DNA from: Gelidibacter salicanalis | GTDB lineage: Bacteria; Bacteroidota; Bacteroidia; Flavobacteriales; Flavobacteriaceae | DNA: 64,000 bases | NCBI RefSeq assembly: GCF_007997285.1 | Contig: NZ_VORX01000005.1 | Location: 124,001 to 188,000, forward strand | Direction of reading: 5' to 3' | Shown here: piece by piece, positions 1 through 9,353 of the stretch | Position numbering within the stretch: position 1 is the first letter of the stretch | How the letters are laid out: each line of letters opens with the position of its first letter | Position numbers and translations under genes: made by a program | The notes under the pieces: model-generated | Seen by the model: the letters and a program-made list of their open reading frames with translations, nothing else | Told to the model about the DNA's origin: nothing | Database searches by the model: none

Positions 1-2
1 GC

Positions 3-395
3 TATATCCAACATTGGGCCTATAAACACCCACAGCCTAATGATTTCTTTAACCATATGGAAAATGTAGCCGGAGAGAACTTGTCCTATTTCTGGAAAGG
101 ATGGTTTTATGGGAATGGCAATATTGATATGGGCATTGCTTCCGTGAAGGAATATCAAGGCAACTACTTGATTACCGTTGAAAATCATGGAGAAATCCCG
201 ATGCCTGTTGAGATGCAAGTGGTTTATACAGATAATACTACCGAAAACGTGAGACTACCTGTTGAAATCTGGCAGCGTGGAAATACTTGGAGTCATCTAT
301 TGAAAACGACTAAACAAGTTCAACGCGTCGTTCTAGATCCAAACAAAATGGTGGCAGATGTCAATATGTTAAATGACACTTGGAATAAATTGTAA
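3..395 (+). CDS. M1-family metallopeptidase, C-terminal fragment
   Basis: The reading frame is open from the window edge (position 3) to the stop at 393-395, giving the last 130 residues of a longer protein. The stretch FWKGWFYGNGNIDMGI followed by a short beta-rich tail resembles the C-terminal end of exported M1-type (gluzincin) aminopeptidases of Bacteroidota. The catalytic HExxH and GxMEN motifs would lie upstream of the window, so activity cannot be judged here. An ATG at 57 is internal and not a likely start. Assignment is by resemblance of a short tail only. Confidence 0.6.
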   Translation, partial: YIQHWAYKHPQPNDFFNHMENVAGENLSYFWKGWFYGNGNIDMGIASVKEYQGNYLITVENHGEIPMPVEMQVVYTDNTTENVRLPVEIWQRGNTWSHLLKTTKQVQRVVLDPNKMVADVNMLNDTWNKL

Positions 396-428
396 GGTTT
401 AATTCTTAAATCATTTGTTGTCCGATAA

Positions 429-482
429 AGAATTAAGACCCTGCCTCGCCGGCAGGCAGGCGCTGCGCTTCTAGAATTAAGA
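429..482. repeat. GC-rich palindromic element with flanking 10-bp direct repeats
   Basis: CCTGCC (440-445) and GGCAGG (451-456) form a GC-rich hairpin, followed by CGCTGCGCTT (461-470), in otherwise AT-rich DNA. The 34-bp core is bracketed by the direct repeat AGAATTAAGA at 429-438 and 473-482. The inverse of CGCTGCGCTT recurs at 1087-1096, just before the next gene. The look is of a small mobile palindromic element with a target duplication, but only one copy with flanks is visible. Confidence 0.5.
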
Positions 483-1122
483 ATAAAGATATGCTTGCAT
501 CTAACTGACAAACAACGATAATTTAAATTGCAATCACCCAATCAATTTGGTAAGAAATATTTTCTAAAAAGCAAAGTCAGATTCAGAAAGTGTTAAAATG
601 TCTTTTTCTTTAAATGGGTTTGTTACATTATCATTTGTTTTTACTGGACACTAAATGATTATTAATAATAAAATGTCTCTATGATCTTTTGAACGTAGAG
701 GTGTTTTTTTGTTTTTAAATTTTTAGGTGATTGAAGTATCCATGTGAAACTTGTAATTTCATTTTTTAAAACCTGCAATTTAGGGATGCAACTGAGATTT
801 AATTCTAAATAACTTTTGCCATGTTCAATAAACAGAATATCTTTATAAGTTAAGTCAATGTTAGCTGGCTTTATGACCTCCTTGTGTTGTAAGAAATTAT
901 AAAAAATTTTTAGGAATGTTAGGTGAAAACAAGGATATAATTCCCAATTTTATTGGCTGTTGATTTGGTATGGAATCGTGAATTGATTCTTTGCTTTACC
1001 ATAGCATGTGAATCTATAATGGATTTTAATATTAATGACAAGTGTTTCTTAATCAGTTCTCAGCAAGTCTATGTTCTTTGTTCTATAAGCGCAGCGGTCT
1101 TAGATCTGATAAAAAATCATAA
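483..1122. other. Long intergenic region, no gene recognised
   Basis: This is AT-rich DNA of about 640 bases between the peptidase end and the GH109-type gene. It holds a terminator-like hairpin at 674-711 and the short inverted copy AAGCGCAGCG at 1087-1096. I see no convincing reading frame or RNA gene. The promoter of the following gene is presumably in the second half, but no clear TAnnTTTG box with a spaced TTG was found. Confidence 0.5.
674..711 (+). terminator. Rho-independent terminator-like hairpin
   Basis: CTCTATG (677-683) can pair with CGTAGAG (694-700) through one G-T wobble, and a run of seven T follows (704-710). It lies about 280 bases after the peptidase stop codon, far for a terminator of that gene but on the right strand. 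Confidence 0.45.
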
Positions 1123-2559
1123 ATGAAAACTAATACCTATACGATGAGTAATTCAAACAACAGAAGAAATTTTTTAAAACTAACTGGATTAGCAGGACTT
1201 GGTGTCGCAACCGGCGGATTTGTAAGTTGCAGTTCTACTTCAGGAATTATAGCGCCACCAAATATGGGGACTTCTCGTTTTAACATGTCAGGCTACGCAG
1301 CGCCGAAAATTGAAACCGTAAAGATTGGCTTCATCGGATTGGGAATGCGAGGTCCATCGGCGGTTAAAAGAATGAGTTATATAGACGGTGTTGAAATAAA
1401 GGCTTTGTGTGATTCTAGAACTAAACAAGCGGAAAGTTCCAAAAAACTATTGGACGGTACAAAGCATAACCCAAAAGTGTATAGTGGCAGTGAAGACGCT
1501 TGGAAGCAAATGATAGACACTGAAGATCTTGACTTGATTTATATTGCTACGCCGTGGGATTTGCACGTGCCGATGGCTGTATATGGGATGAATGCAGGGC
1601 GCCATGTAGCGGTTGAGGTGCCCGCAGCAAAAACAATTGATGAATGCTGGGAATTGGTAGAAACTTCGGAACGTACCAAGATGCACTGTATGATGCTTGA
1701 AAATTGTTGTTATGACTTTTTCGAATTATTAACGCTTAATATGGCGCGCCAAGGCTATTTTGGCGACATTGTACATGGTGAAGGTGCCTATATCCATGAT
1801 TTGGTGGATTTAAATTTTGATAAAAACGCTTACGAAAATATGTGGCGTTTAAAAGAAAACATTGGTCGTGACGGGAATCTGTATGCCACGCACGGATTAG
1901 GGCCTATCTGTCAGATTATGAATGTGAACAGAGGGGATCAAATGGATTATCTGTCTTCACTTTCTAGTGCAGATTTTTCGATGCATAAACGAGCAACCAA
2001 ATTGGCTGGGGAAGATCCGTTTTTCAACGAATTTAAAAACAAAAAATTTAGAGGCAATATGAACACGACCATGATTAAAACTAAGAATGGTAGAAGTATG
2101 ATGATCCAGCATGACGTGAGTTCGCCAAGACCTTATTCACGAATTCATATGGTAAGTGGTTCTGAAGGTTTTGCGCAAAAATATCCAGAACCAGGAAAAA
2201 TTTCAAAAGGACACTCGTGGTTAAACGAGCAAGACTATAGAGCTGTAGAAGAAAAGTATACCCCAGAAATTGTGAAAAAAGTAGGCGATCTCGCTAAACG
2301 TGTTGGAGGCCATGGCGGCATGGACTTTATTATGGACTGGCGATTAATTGACTGTTTGCGCAACGGACTGCCGTTAGATCAAGACGTGTACGACGCGGCG
2401 CTTTGGAGTGCAGTAACACCTTTAAGCGAACAATCTGTGGCCAACCGTTCTAATTCTATAGATGTGCCTGACTTTACACGCGGGCATTGGAAAACGAATG
2501 CGCCTGTAGATATCAGTTTAACGGGTGGAGGGACAACTAATGTTCTTCTAGCGGACTAG
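1123..2559 (+). CDS. Gfo/Idh/MocA-type oxidoreductase, glycoside hydrolase family 109-like
   Basis: The 478-residue product begins with a twin-arginine signal (NRRNFLKLTGLAGLGVATGG) and is probably exported folded, which fits a protein that binds NAD(H). The Rossmann motif GFIGLGMRGPSAV is near residue 68, and the EVPAAKT and MMLENCCYDFFELL stretches are typical of GH109 alpha-N-acetylgalactosaminidases, which cleave through a transient NAD-dependent oxidation. A Cys in FVSC after the hydrophobic stretch may be a lipidation site, though the box is not canonical. ATG at 1144 (MSNSNNRR) is an equally reasonable start. It is a single-gene unit ending before a strong hairpin. GH109 specificity is inferred; other exported Gfo/Idh dehydrogenases are possible. 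Confidence 0.82.
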   Translation: MKTNTYTMSNSNNRRNFLKLTGLAGLGVATGGFVSCSSTSGIIAPPNMGTSRFNMSGYAAPKIETVKIGFIGLGMRGPSAVKRMSYIDGVEIKALCDSRTKQAESSKKLLDGTKHNPKVYSGSEDAWKQMIDTEDLDLIYIATPWDLHVPMAVYGMNAGRHVAVEVPAAKTIDECWELVETSERTKMHCMMLENCCYDFFELLTLNMARQGYFGDIVHGEGAYIHDLVDLNFDKNAYENMWRLKENIGRDGNLYATHGLGPICQIMNVNRGDQMDYLSSLSSADFSMHKRATKLAGEDPFFNEFKNKKFRGNMNTTMIKTKNGRSMMIQHDVSSPRPYSRIHMVSGSEGFAQKYPEPGKISKGHSWLNEQDYRAVEEKYTPEIVKKVGDLAKRVGGHGGMDFIMDWRLIDCLRNGLPLDQDVYDAALWSAVTPLSEQSVANRSNSIDVPDFTRGHWKTNAPVDISLTGGGTTNVLLAD

Positions 2560-2584
2560 GTTTTAATAAGCTTACACTTGATAT

Positions 2585-2625
2585 AAAGCATCCTTCTCCA
2601 TAATACTATTGGGGAGGGATGCTTT
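2585..2625. terminator. Bidirectional terminator hairpin
   Basis: AAAGCATCC (2585-2593) pairs perfectly with GGATGCTTT (2617-2625) in the gap between two convergent genes. A- and T-rich flanks on both sides would serve transcription from either direction. Confidence 0.7.
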
Positions 2626-2668
2626 ATTTATCTACTGAAATAAATAGTCTTCTAAAAAGCTGAAGTTC

Positions 2669-4525
2669 TTATTCTTCTGTTTTATGACTATCAATGGCGC
2701 TACTGCTAATATTAAGATCACCTTCCAACACCTTTTCCTGCATGGCCATTTCTTCGCGGGCTTGAAAGATGTATTCTTTTCTATTGGATGAGGTCTTGGC
2801 CAGGCGTTCAAAACTTTCCATATCCAATTTAATAAACTTTTGCGCTTGCTCTTCAGTGGCTTTTTTGTCGAAACCCATATTGTAAAGCAAATCACTGGCC
2901 AGTTTAACGGATGTTTCAAAAGATTCTCTATAAATATGCTTTACGCCCATATTATAAAATTCATAGGCGTCAAATCGGTTTTTTGCCCTGACCATCAATT
3001 GTAAATTAGGGTATTTGGTTTTCAATTTTTTCATTAAACTCATACTGACATCCGGATCATCTATGGCCGAGATCAAAAAATCAGCATCGGCTATGCCCGC
3101 AGATTCCAACAAATCAATCCTGGAAACATCACCGTAAAACACGTCAAAGCCCATTTCCCTAAGGTAATCCACCCGATTAGAATTAGAATCGATTACCGTA
3201 GACTCAATGCCGTGGGCACGTAAAAATCGGCCAATGGTGCTGCCAAAATGCCCAAAACCTAGAAGAATGATCTTATGGTGTTTTTCAATGTGGTCCATGG
3301 ATTTATCAATTTCCTTAGTTCCAATCCGTGGTAAAACCAAGCGTTCATTCATGATCCATAAAATAGGAGTGAGGGTCATGGTCAGTGCTGTAACAACTAA
3401 GAGAATATCGTGTTCTTCTTGCGAAAAGATATTCAACTGAAATGCAAAAGATAAAAGGACAAAAGCAAATTCACCAATTTGTGCCAGACCAACAACGAGT
3501 AACAAACGTTGGTCTATTTTTAATTTGAAAATCCAACCCACCATAAAAAGGACTAGGGCTTTAACGACAATCACCCCAAAAACCAGACCCGCAATTAAAA
3601 AAGGCTGCTCTGCGATGACTAAGAAATTGATAGAGGCGCCCACGGCCATAAAGAACAAGCCTAACAATAGTCCTTTAAAAGGATCCAGTGAACTTTCAAG
3701 TTCATGCTTAAATTCACTCGTTGCCAAAACCACACCGCCTAAGAAAGCTCCTAAGGCCGGACTCAAGCCAGCTAATTCCATTAAAAAGGATATGGAAAAC
3801 ACGATTAGCAGGGCGGACGCCACTAATAGTTCCCTCACGCCAGTTCGAGACACCAATCGCAGCATGGGTACAATTAGGTAACGACCCGAGACGATAATGA
3901 GAACAATTGGAACAAAAATAGCCAAGGCATGGAGTGCGATGGGAAGACTATCCAAAAGATTTGCGGAAGATGCCGCCACGCCTTCTTCAGTTTTTGTTGC
4001 TTCAGGGACTACGGAAAGTAATGGAAGCGCAGCAATCATGAAAATGACAATAATATCTTGGAATAATAAGATGGAAAAGGAGGACGCGCCGTAAGTGGTT
4101 TTCATCAAACCTTTTTCCTTATTGGTCTGGAGGGTGATGGCGGTTGAAGATAAAGACACGGCCATCGCTGCGGTCAACGCCATTTTCCATTCCAATCCTA
4201 TAAAGTAACAGATGATAAAAGTGAGTGCCATGGTCGCAAACACCTGAAGCGCACCAAGGCCTAAAATGGACTTGCGCATTTTCCAAAAACTTTTAGGATC
4301 GATTTCGAGTCCAATTAAAAACAGCATCATAACCACTCCAAAATCTGCAAAGGCCAAAATGTCCTCACCTTCGTGTCTCATAAATCCCAGGATAAATGGC
4401 CCAATAACCATCCCAGCCAATAAGTAGCCAATAACGGAGCTCAACCCTATTTTTTTGGCAATGGAAACACATATCACACCACCGGCAAGAAAAACAATAG
4501 CTTCTAAAAGAATATTTCCACTCAT
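2669..4525 (-). CDS. Kef-type monovalent cation:proton antiporter (CPA2) with RCK domain
   Basis: The 618-residue protein has about twelve hydrophobic segments in the first 400 residues (Na+/H+ exchanger fold), including SSVIGYLLAGMVIGP and FLIGLEIDP, typical of the KefB/KefC branch. After residue 415 comes a cytoplasmic nucleotide-binding TrkA-N (RCK) domain with LLGFGHFGSTIGRFL, the GxGxxG fold, and an Asp-containing second strand (VIDSN). It should exchange K+ or Na+ for protons across the inner membrane under ligand control. The glutathione-linked regulation of enterobacterial Kef systems need not apply. It stands alone, converging on the GH109-type gene. The ATG at 4525 precedes a good first membrane segment. 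Confidence 0.88.
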   Translation of the reverse strand: MSGNILLEAIVFLAGGVICVSIAKKIGLSSVIGYLLAGMVIGPFILGFMRHEGEDILAFADFGVVMMLFLIGLEIDPKSFWKMRKSILGLGALQVFATMALTFIICYFIGLEWKMALTAAMAVSLSSTAITLQTNKEKGLMKTTYGASSFSILLFQDIIVIFMIAALPLLSVVPEATKTEEGVAASSANLLDSLPIALHALAIFVPIVLIIVSGRYLIVPMLRLVSRTGVRELLVASALLIVFSISFLMELAGLSPALGAFLGGVVLATSEFKHELESSLDPFKGLLLGLFFMAVGASINFLVIAEQPFLIAGLVFGVIVVKALVLFMVGWIFKLKIDQRLLLVVGLAQIGEFAFVLLSFAFQLNIFSQEEHDILLVVTALTMTLTPILWIMNERLVLPRIGTKEIDKSMDHIEKHHKIILLGFGHFGSTIGRFLRAHGIESTVIDSNSNRVDYLREMGFDVFYGDVSRIDLLESAGIADADFLISAIDDPDVSMSLMKKLKTKYPNLQLMVRAKNRFDAYEFYNMGVKHIYRESFETSVKLASDLLYNMGFDKKATEEQAQKFIKLDMESFERLAKTSSNRKEYIFQAREEMAMQEKVLEGDLNISSSAIDSHKTEE

Positions 4526-4990
4526 CTGAAATTTTTTGTAAAATTAAACTTTTAAAAAAGATAGGGAACGAACGCTCTGCTTTTTGACTAAAATCTCCTA
4601 ATTGAATTTTTTTAGAGACCCTAATTTGATAGCAAGTAGTGGACGTTGAACGTGCTAAAATTCCCTTTTCCCGATGCATAATTGTCATTTTCATCGAAAA
4701 AAGAATGCATTTTAACGGAAATAGGGACGAAATTTCGTGCATTTCGTCGAAAAAACTGACAATTTTTTTTTTGATAATTATCTTAACGTCTTCACATATA
4801 GATTGTTAGTTCTAAAAATTATTATGAAACTGGCGTTCTTTATGTTTTATTTAACATAAAGCTTGTATAGATATAAAATTCAGTATATTTTTGATACGTA
4901 ATCTTTGAAGATGATCCTATTGGATTTTGACTTGGGGTTTACTCAAATTTAGTGCATTCAATAAAAATTATAATAAGAACATTTCTCACT
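4526..4990. other. AT-rich intergenic region upstream of collagen-like gene
   Basis: This separates the divergent antiporter and collagen-like genes. It contains a small perfect inverted repeat, GACGAAAT (4726-4733) and ATTTCGTC (4741-4748), and a candidate flavobacterial promoter at 4863-4893. No gene is supported; open frames here are antisense extensions of the antiporter. Confidence 0.5.
4863..4893 (+). promoter_or_regulatory. Candidate Bacteroidota promoter (TTG-N20-TATTTTTG)
   Basis: TTG at 4863-4865 and TATTTTTG at 4886-4893 match the -33/-7 consensus (TTG, about 19-20 bases, TAnnTTTG) used by the Bacteroidota primary sigma factor. Transcription would start near 4900, leaving a leader of about 90 bases before the ATG at 4991. 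Confidence 0.4.
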
Positions 4991-6949
4991 ATGAAAAAAC
5001 TATTACTACTACTTACTTTTCTAACAGGTAACTTTATTTTCGCGCAAGTCGGTATTGGTACGGATGTACCCAATGCTTCCTCACAATTAGAAATTAAATC
5101 TTCTAACAGAGGGGTTTTGATACCACAAATAGCATTAAAAGGGACTACAGATCAAGAGACTATTACAGCAGGTAACGTCGAAAGTTTACTGTTGTATAAC
5201 ACGACTAGCACTAACGGAATGACTCCAGGTTATTATTATTGGAGTCAAGACAGCTGGAAAAAATTATCAACTGGTATTGATGTGCCAGATAACATTGTGT
5301 ATTATGATGTTGTAAATAATCAATTTACACGTATTGATCAAGATGGAGATGTTATCATCATTGGAGATCCAAATCTTCAAACACTGACATTCTTACGTCT
5401 TAATGCCGACGGGTTTACTTTAGAGTATTCTGATGAAGATGAAAATCTATCAAAAATAGATTTAAAAGCTGTTGTTCAGAATTTCCAAAGTATCACGTCG
5501 CTTGTCGCTAATACCGATGGGACTGTTACATTTACTAATGAGAATAAGGAGACGGTAACTATCGATTTACCTAAAGGTTTACAAGGACCCCAAGGTATTC
5601 CAGGCGTTGCAGGTCCAAAAGGAGATAAAGGTGACCAAGGTGTTGCAGGTCCAGTAGGTCCATTAGGTCCAATTGGAGCTACGGGAACTTCAGGTCCAAA
5701 AGGAGATAAAGGTGACCAAGGTGTTGCAGGTCCAGTAGGTCCTGTAGGTCCTCAGGGTATTCAAGGTCCAGTAGGTCCTAAAGGAGCTGACGGTGCTAGT
5801 ACTGGTATTGCCGGTCCTAAAGGTGACAAGGGAGATCCAGGTGTTGCAGGTCCAGCAGGTGCTACAGGTCCAGCTGGAGTCCAAGGTCCTGTCGGTCCAA
5901 TGGGTCCTGTAGGTCCTAAAGGCGCAGATGGCTCTAGCACTGGAATTGCCGGTCCTAAAGGAGACAAGGGAGATCCAGGTGTTGCAGGCCCAGCAGGTCC
6001 TTCTGGTATTCAAGGTCCAAAAGGAGATATAGGTGCTATAGGTCCAGAAGGTCCATCTGGTATTCAAGGTCCAAAAGGAGATATAGGGGCTTTAGGTCCA
6101 GTAGGTCCATCTGGTATTCAAGGGCCAACAGGAGAACAAGGTTTAGAAGGAGTTCCAGGTGTTGCGGGTGCAGTAGGTCCAGCCGGTCCAGCGGGTCCAA
6201 AAGGTGATACCGGTTTAACCGGTCCTGAAGGTATTGAAGGTCGTCAGGGTCCACAAGGTGCGACAGGTCCAATTGGTCCAACAGGTCCGGATGGAGCAAG
6301 AGGTGAAAAAGGTGAACGTGGTTTAAAAGGTGATGAAGGTGCTAAAGGTGATACAGGTTTAACAGGTCCAGCTGGTGCAGTTGGTCAACCAGGTAAACAA
6401 GGTCCAATAGGTTCAGTGGGACCTCAAGGTCCAAAAGGTGATCAAGGTGTACCAGGTCCAATAGGTCCAGTGGGACCTCAGGGTGTAAAAGGTGATCAAG
6501 GTGTACCAGGTCCAATAGGTCCCGTGGGACCTCAAGGTGTAAAAGGTGATACAGGCGTTGCAGGTCCACAAGGTCCAGTAGGTCCAGCAGGTCCTAAAGG
6601 AGATAAAGGTGACAAGGGAGATACAGGGTTTTCTGCTCCAGCATATTTATATTTGCCACCAGTTACTGTGTATACTGATCAAAGCCAGGTGCCATCAGGG
6701 CAAACGCTTGGTTCTGTAGATGTTTACGCTATCTACCAAAAGCAAGGTGCTCCAATGGTTAAAAATCCGGGTTCTACTACTACAATTCCTGTAGTTCCGA
6801 GCAACCAATTAGATTATTTCATTACATGGTATGATACAGCTAAATTTTCAAACGTTAGTATTAGCAATAGTGGTATTTTAACCTATACTGTTATTGGTAA
6901 TGGAGGTAATCTATCGTCTTATATGACTGTAGTCGTTGCTAAAAAATAG
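4991..6949 (+). CDS. Exported collagen-like (Gly-X-Y repeat) protein
   Basis: The 652-residue product has a clear signal peptide ([19 protein letters not shown]), so the ATG at 4991 is preferred to one 13 codons upstream. Residues 20-195 start with [16 protein letters not shown], a pattern of Bacteroidota surface and fibre proteins. Residues 196-545 are about 116 uninterrupted Gly-X-Y triplets, rich in GPKGDKGD and GPVGP, broken only twice by an extra Thr (GAST/GSST). A 105-residue beta-rich C-terminal domain follows. This should form a triple-helical stalk on the cell surface. I see no canonical type IX C-terminal sorting domain, although the next three genes are of that system. Near-identical DNA blocks show the repeat grew by duplication. 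Confidence 0.85.
   Translation: MKKLLLLLTFLTGNFIFAQVGIGTDVPNASSQLEIKSSNRGVLIPQIALKGTTDQETITAGNVESLLLYNTTSTNGMTPGYYYWSQDSWKKLSTGIDVPDNIVYYDVVNNQFTRIDQDGDVIIIGDPNLQTLTFLRLNADGFTLEYSDEDENLSKIDLKAVVQNFQSITSLVANTDGTVTFTNENKETVTIDLPKGLQGPQGIPGVAGPKGDKGDQGVAGPVGPLGPIGATGTSGPKGDKGDQGVAGPVGPVGPQGIQGPVGPKGADGASTGIAGPKGDKGDPGVAGPAGATGPAGVQGPVGPMGPVGPKGADGSSTGIAGPKGDKGDPGVAGPAGPSGIQGPKGDIGAIGPEGPSGIQGPKGDIGALGPVGPSGIQGPTGEQGLEGVPGVAGAVGPAGPAGPKGDTGLTGPEGIEGRQGPQGATGPIGPTGPDGARGEKGERGLKGDEGAKGDTGLTGPAGAVGQPGKQGPIGSVGPQGPKGDQGVPGPIGPVGPQGVKGDQGVPGPIGPVGPQGVKGDTGVAGPQGPVGPAGPKGDKGDKGDTGFSAPAYLYLPPVTVYTDQSQVPSGQTLGSVDVYAIYQKQGAPMVKNPGSTTTIPVVPSNQLDYFITWYDTAKFSNVSISNSGILTYTVIGNGGNLSSYMTVVVAKK
5576..6625 (+). 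repeat. Gly-X-Y coding repeat tract
   Basis: About 1,050 bases of 9- to 54-base tandem units encode the collagen-like stalk. Examples of near-identical blocks are the segments starting near 6006 and 6060 (same 33 bases, coding [11 protein letters not shown]) and those near 6438 and 6492 (54-base period, coding [16 protein letters not shown]). Such a tract can change length by slippage or recombination. Antisense open frames here are artefacts of the repeat. Confidence 0.9.
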
Positions 6950-6962
6950 TATTTATTTACTG

Positions 6963-7009
6963 GGAATTTGACGCTTGCGTCGTCAACATGATACAAGCGT
7001 CATATTTCC
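6963..7009 (+). terminator. Hairpin after the collagen-like gene
   Basis: GACGCTTG (6970-6977) pairs with CAAGCGTC (6994-7001), and outer GGAA/TTCC bases extend the stem. There is no strong T-run afterwards, so it may be an mRNA 3' end stabiliser rather than an efficient terminator. Confidence 0.4.
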
Positions 7010-7143
7010 AAATTACCTAACGAAGCGAGGGTTCTTAAAAACCTTAGAGCAAATTCTTATGAAGTTTTAAATGGGAAAGTTTTAATGGATTTCCATTCAG
7101 AGGTTACAAGTAAACACCATGCTAATAAAAATATTATAGCTTA

Positions 7144-8388
7144 ATGAAAAAATCTTTACTCCAATTAAGTGCCTTTTTACTGTTTACCGGGGGTATGATG
7201 GCACAGACCACCAATGCAGGGATGCTTTACGTAAGTGAAGGCACCCAATTATCTACATTGGAACGTTTTAATAACCTCACATCCGGTACATTTTATAATG
7301 ACGGAGATGTATTGATCTATAGCCACTTTCAAAATGATGGTACTGTAGATTTTTACAAAAATTCGGGTCTTACCCGTTTTATCGGAACTGCCAGTCAAGA
7401 AATCAGTGGATCTAAAACCAGTTTTCTTTACAATGCATTTTTTGACAACAGAAGTAACCGTGTTCCTTTTAATATTTCCGGTAATTTAGATATTAGTGGA
7501 CAAGCCAATTTATTTTCTGGAATCCTCGACAATGATAATTTTGGAGGAGAAATCACTTTCAATACCAACGGTACGCATATCAATACTTCTAACGACAGCC
7601 ACGTAGATGGTGCCGTTAATAAAGTAGGCAATACAGCTTTCACATTTCCTATTGGAGATGGCGGATTTTATCGGTTAAGCGGTATTTCAGCACCGGCAAA
7701 TGCTTCGGCTATTTTTGAAAGTAAGTACTATTTTGAAAACAGCAATAACCTATTTTCCCACGATTTAAAAGCTGGGGTGATCTTAGAAATTGATAACCAA
7801 GAATATTGGACCATCACTAAGCAATCTGCAGCTGATGAGGATATGATGATTACCCTGTCATGGAATGCGGCTACTACGCCCCAATCGCTTTTGGATGCTG
7901 CAGCTGAAAAAGCACTTACAATTGTGCGTTGGGATGAAGCAAACAACATGTGGGTAGATGAAGGAGGCGCTATAGATCTTAACAACAATACGGTAACTAC
8001 TGCTGTAAATGGCTTTGGTGTAGTAACATTAGGCCGTGTGGAATCTGACTTAATATTGCCATGTGGTCTTGTGATCTATAATTCTGTCACTCCTAATGGT
8101 GATGGTCTTAACGACTTCTTCTTAATTGATCAATCCAATAATGATAACTGTGCTAAGAATATTAAAGTGCAAGTTTTCAATAGATGGGGGGTTAAGGTTT
8201 TTGAAACCAATGATTATGGTATGAATGGAAATGTCTTCAGTGGTTATTCTTCAGGACGTTTAACGCTAAAGGATTCTGAATATTTACCATCTGGAACTTA
8301 CTTCTATATTATTGAATATCAATATGGACCTGATGCAGAGAATAATTTTCACAAACAAGCTGGATATTTATATTTAAGTGCCAACTAA
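7144..8388 (+). CDS. Exported protein with gliding-motility-associated C-terminal (type IX secretion) domain
   Basis: The 414-residue protein has a signal peptide (MKKSLLQLSAFLLFTGGMMAQ), a beta-rich middle part and a C-terminal 90 residues reading ITP-like SVTPNGDGLNDFFLI, then VFNRWGVKVFET and a final GTYFYIIEY...GYLYL. This is the type B C-terminal domain used for export by the type IX secretion system and surface display. Its gene ends 1 base before the preferred start of a PorP/SprF gene, the usual partner of type B cargo. The middle part resembles no enzyme I recognise; adhesion is an inference. Confidence 0.85.
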   Translation: MKKSLLQLSAFLLFTGGMMAQTTNAGMLYVSEGTQLSTLERFNNLTSGTFYNDGDVLIYSHFQNDGTVDFYKNSGLTRFIGTASQEISGSKTSFLYNAFFDNRSNRVPFNISGNLDISGQANLFSGILDNDNFGGEITFNTNGTHINTSNDSHVDGAVNKVGNTAFTFPIGDGGFYRLSGISAPANASAIFESKYYFENSNNLFSHDLKAGVILEIDNQEYWTITKQSAADEDMMITLSWNAATTPQSLLDAAAEKALTIVRWDEANNMWVDEGGAIDLNNNTVTTAVNGFGVVTLGRVESDLILPCGLVIYNSVTPNGDGLNDFFLIDQSNNDNCAKNIKVQVFNRWGVKVFETNDYGMNGNVFSGYSSGRLTLKDSEYLPSGTYFYIIEYQYGPDAENNFHKQAGYLYLSAN

Positions 8389-8389
8389 A

Positions 8390-9334
8390 ATGAATCGACT
8401 TCTAATGACTTATAAAACTACAAATTTATTATTACTTGCACTCTTTGTGAGTTTGTTCTTTAGTGGCTTTACCACCCAAGCGCAGCAAGACTCGCAATAC
8501 ACGCAATACATGTACAATACGGTATCTGTTAACCCCGCTTATGCTGGCTCGAGAGGCTCGCTTAGTATGATGGGTATTTACAGAAACCAATGGGCTGGTT
8601 TAGACGGTGCTCCAGAAACGCTTAATTTTACACTGCATTCTCCTATTGGGGTTAGAGGTGTCGGATTGGGACTCGGGTTTGTCAGTGACAAAATCGGACC
8701 TTCTGATGAAAGCATGGTAACTGCCGATTTTTCGTACACGCTTAATTTGGCGCAAGATGTCAAACTTTCTTTTGGTTTAAAAGGTGGTGTATCCATCTGG
8801 AATCTCAATCCTGACAAGTTGAATATCTTTAATCCTAACGATTATAATCTGCGTCGGGAAAACAACACGTCTCCTGTAATAGGCACTGGAATGTATCTGT
8901 ATACTCAAAAATGGTACGTAGGTCTTTCTTCTCCTAATATTTTACAAACGGAGCATTATGATGACGTTCAAGTATCTACTGCAACTGAAAAGACCCATAT
9001 TTATTTAATGGGTGGGTACGTTTTTGATATCAATCCTAACCTAAAACTGAAACCTGCTTTTATGGCAAAAGCGGTGGTTGGTGCGCCGTTAGCTATTGAT
9101 GTTTCTGCTAATGCCTTAATGTACGATACCGTAACCTTTGGGTTAGGATATAGAGTGGATGCCGCTGTGAGTGCAATGGCAGGATTCCAAATTTCAGAAC
9201 AAATTATGATGGGGTATGCCTATGATTATGATACCACTGAATTTGGTAACTACAACAACGGTTCTCATGAAATATTTTTGCGCTTTGAATTGGGAACACG
9301 ATTAAGAGCAAAAGTTAATCCGAGATTCTTTTAA
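8390..9334 (+). CDS. PorP/SprF family type IX secretion-associated outer-membrane protein
   Basis: The 314-residue protein has a signal peptide ending ...FTTQAQ, directly followed by QDSQYTQYMYNTVSVNPAYAGSRG, the hallmark N terminus of the PorP/SprF family, and then alternating beta strands to a terminal aromatic residue (RFF), as expected for a 14-strand barrel. SprF-like proteins pair with a type B-domain cargo and help its delivery to the surface. A GTG at 8378 would overlap the previous gene by 11 bases; the ATG at 8390 is preferred and 8405 is possible. Tight spacing to both neighbours indicates an operon of three genes. Confidence 0.9.
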   Translation: MNRLLMTYKTTNLLLLALFVSLFFSGFTTQAQQDSQYTQYMYNTVSVNPAYAGSRGSLSMMGIYRNQWAGLDGAPETLNFTLHSPIGVRGVGLGLGFVSDKIGPSDESMVTADFSYTLNLAQDVKLSFGLKGGVSIWNLNPDKLNIFNPNDYNLRRENNTSPVIGTGMYLYTQKWYVGLSSPNILQTEHYDDVQVSTATEKTHIYLMGGYVFDINPNLKLKPAFMAKAVVGAPLAIDVSANALMYDTVTFGLGYRVDAAVSAMAGFQISEQIMMGYAYDYDTTEFGNYNNGSHEIFLRFELGTRLRAKVNPRFF

Positions 9335-9353
9335 CTATCTTAAAAAAGATTTG

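Noticed and set aside
320-541. Minus-strand open frame of 73 codons
   Set aside because: It overlaps the end of the peptidase and the palindromic element; the translation has no recognisable feature.
4365-4742. Minus-strand open frame of 125 codons
   Set aside because: More than 160 bases overlap the antiporter gene in another frame, and the translation is Cys/Trp-rich without any family resemblance.
5690-6569. Several antisense open frames of 68-125 codons in the collagen tract
   Set aside because: They are mirror images of the GGT-CCN repeat and give Thr/Trp- or Leu/Asp-rich repeats only. The sense strand has a signal peptide and clear domains.
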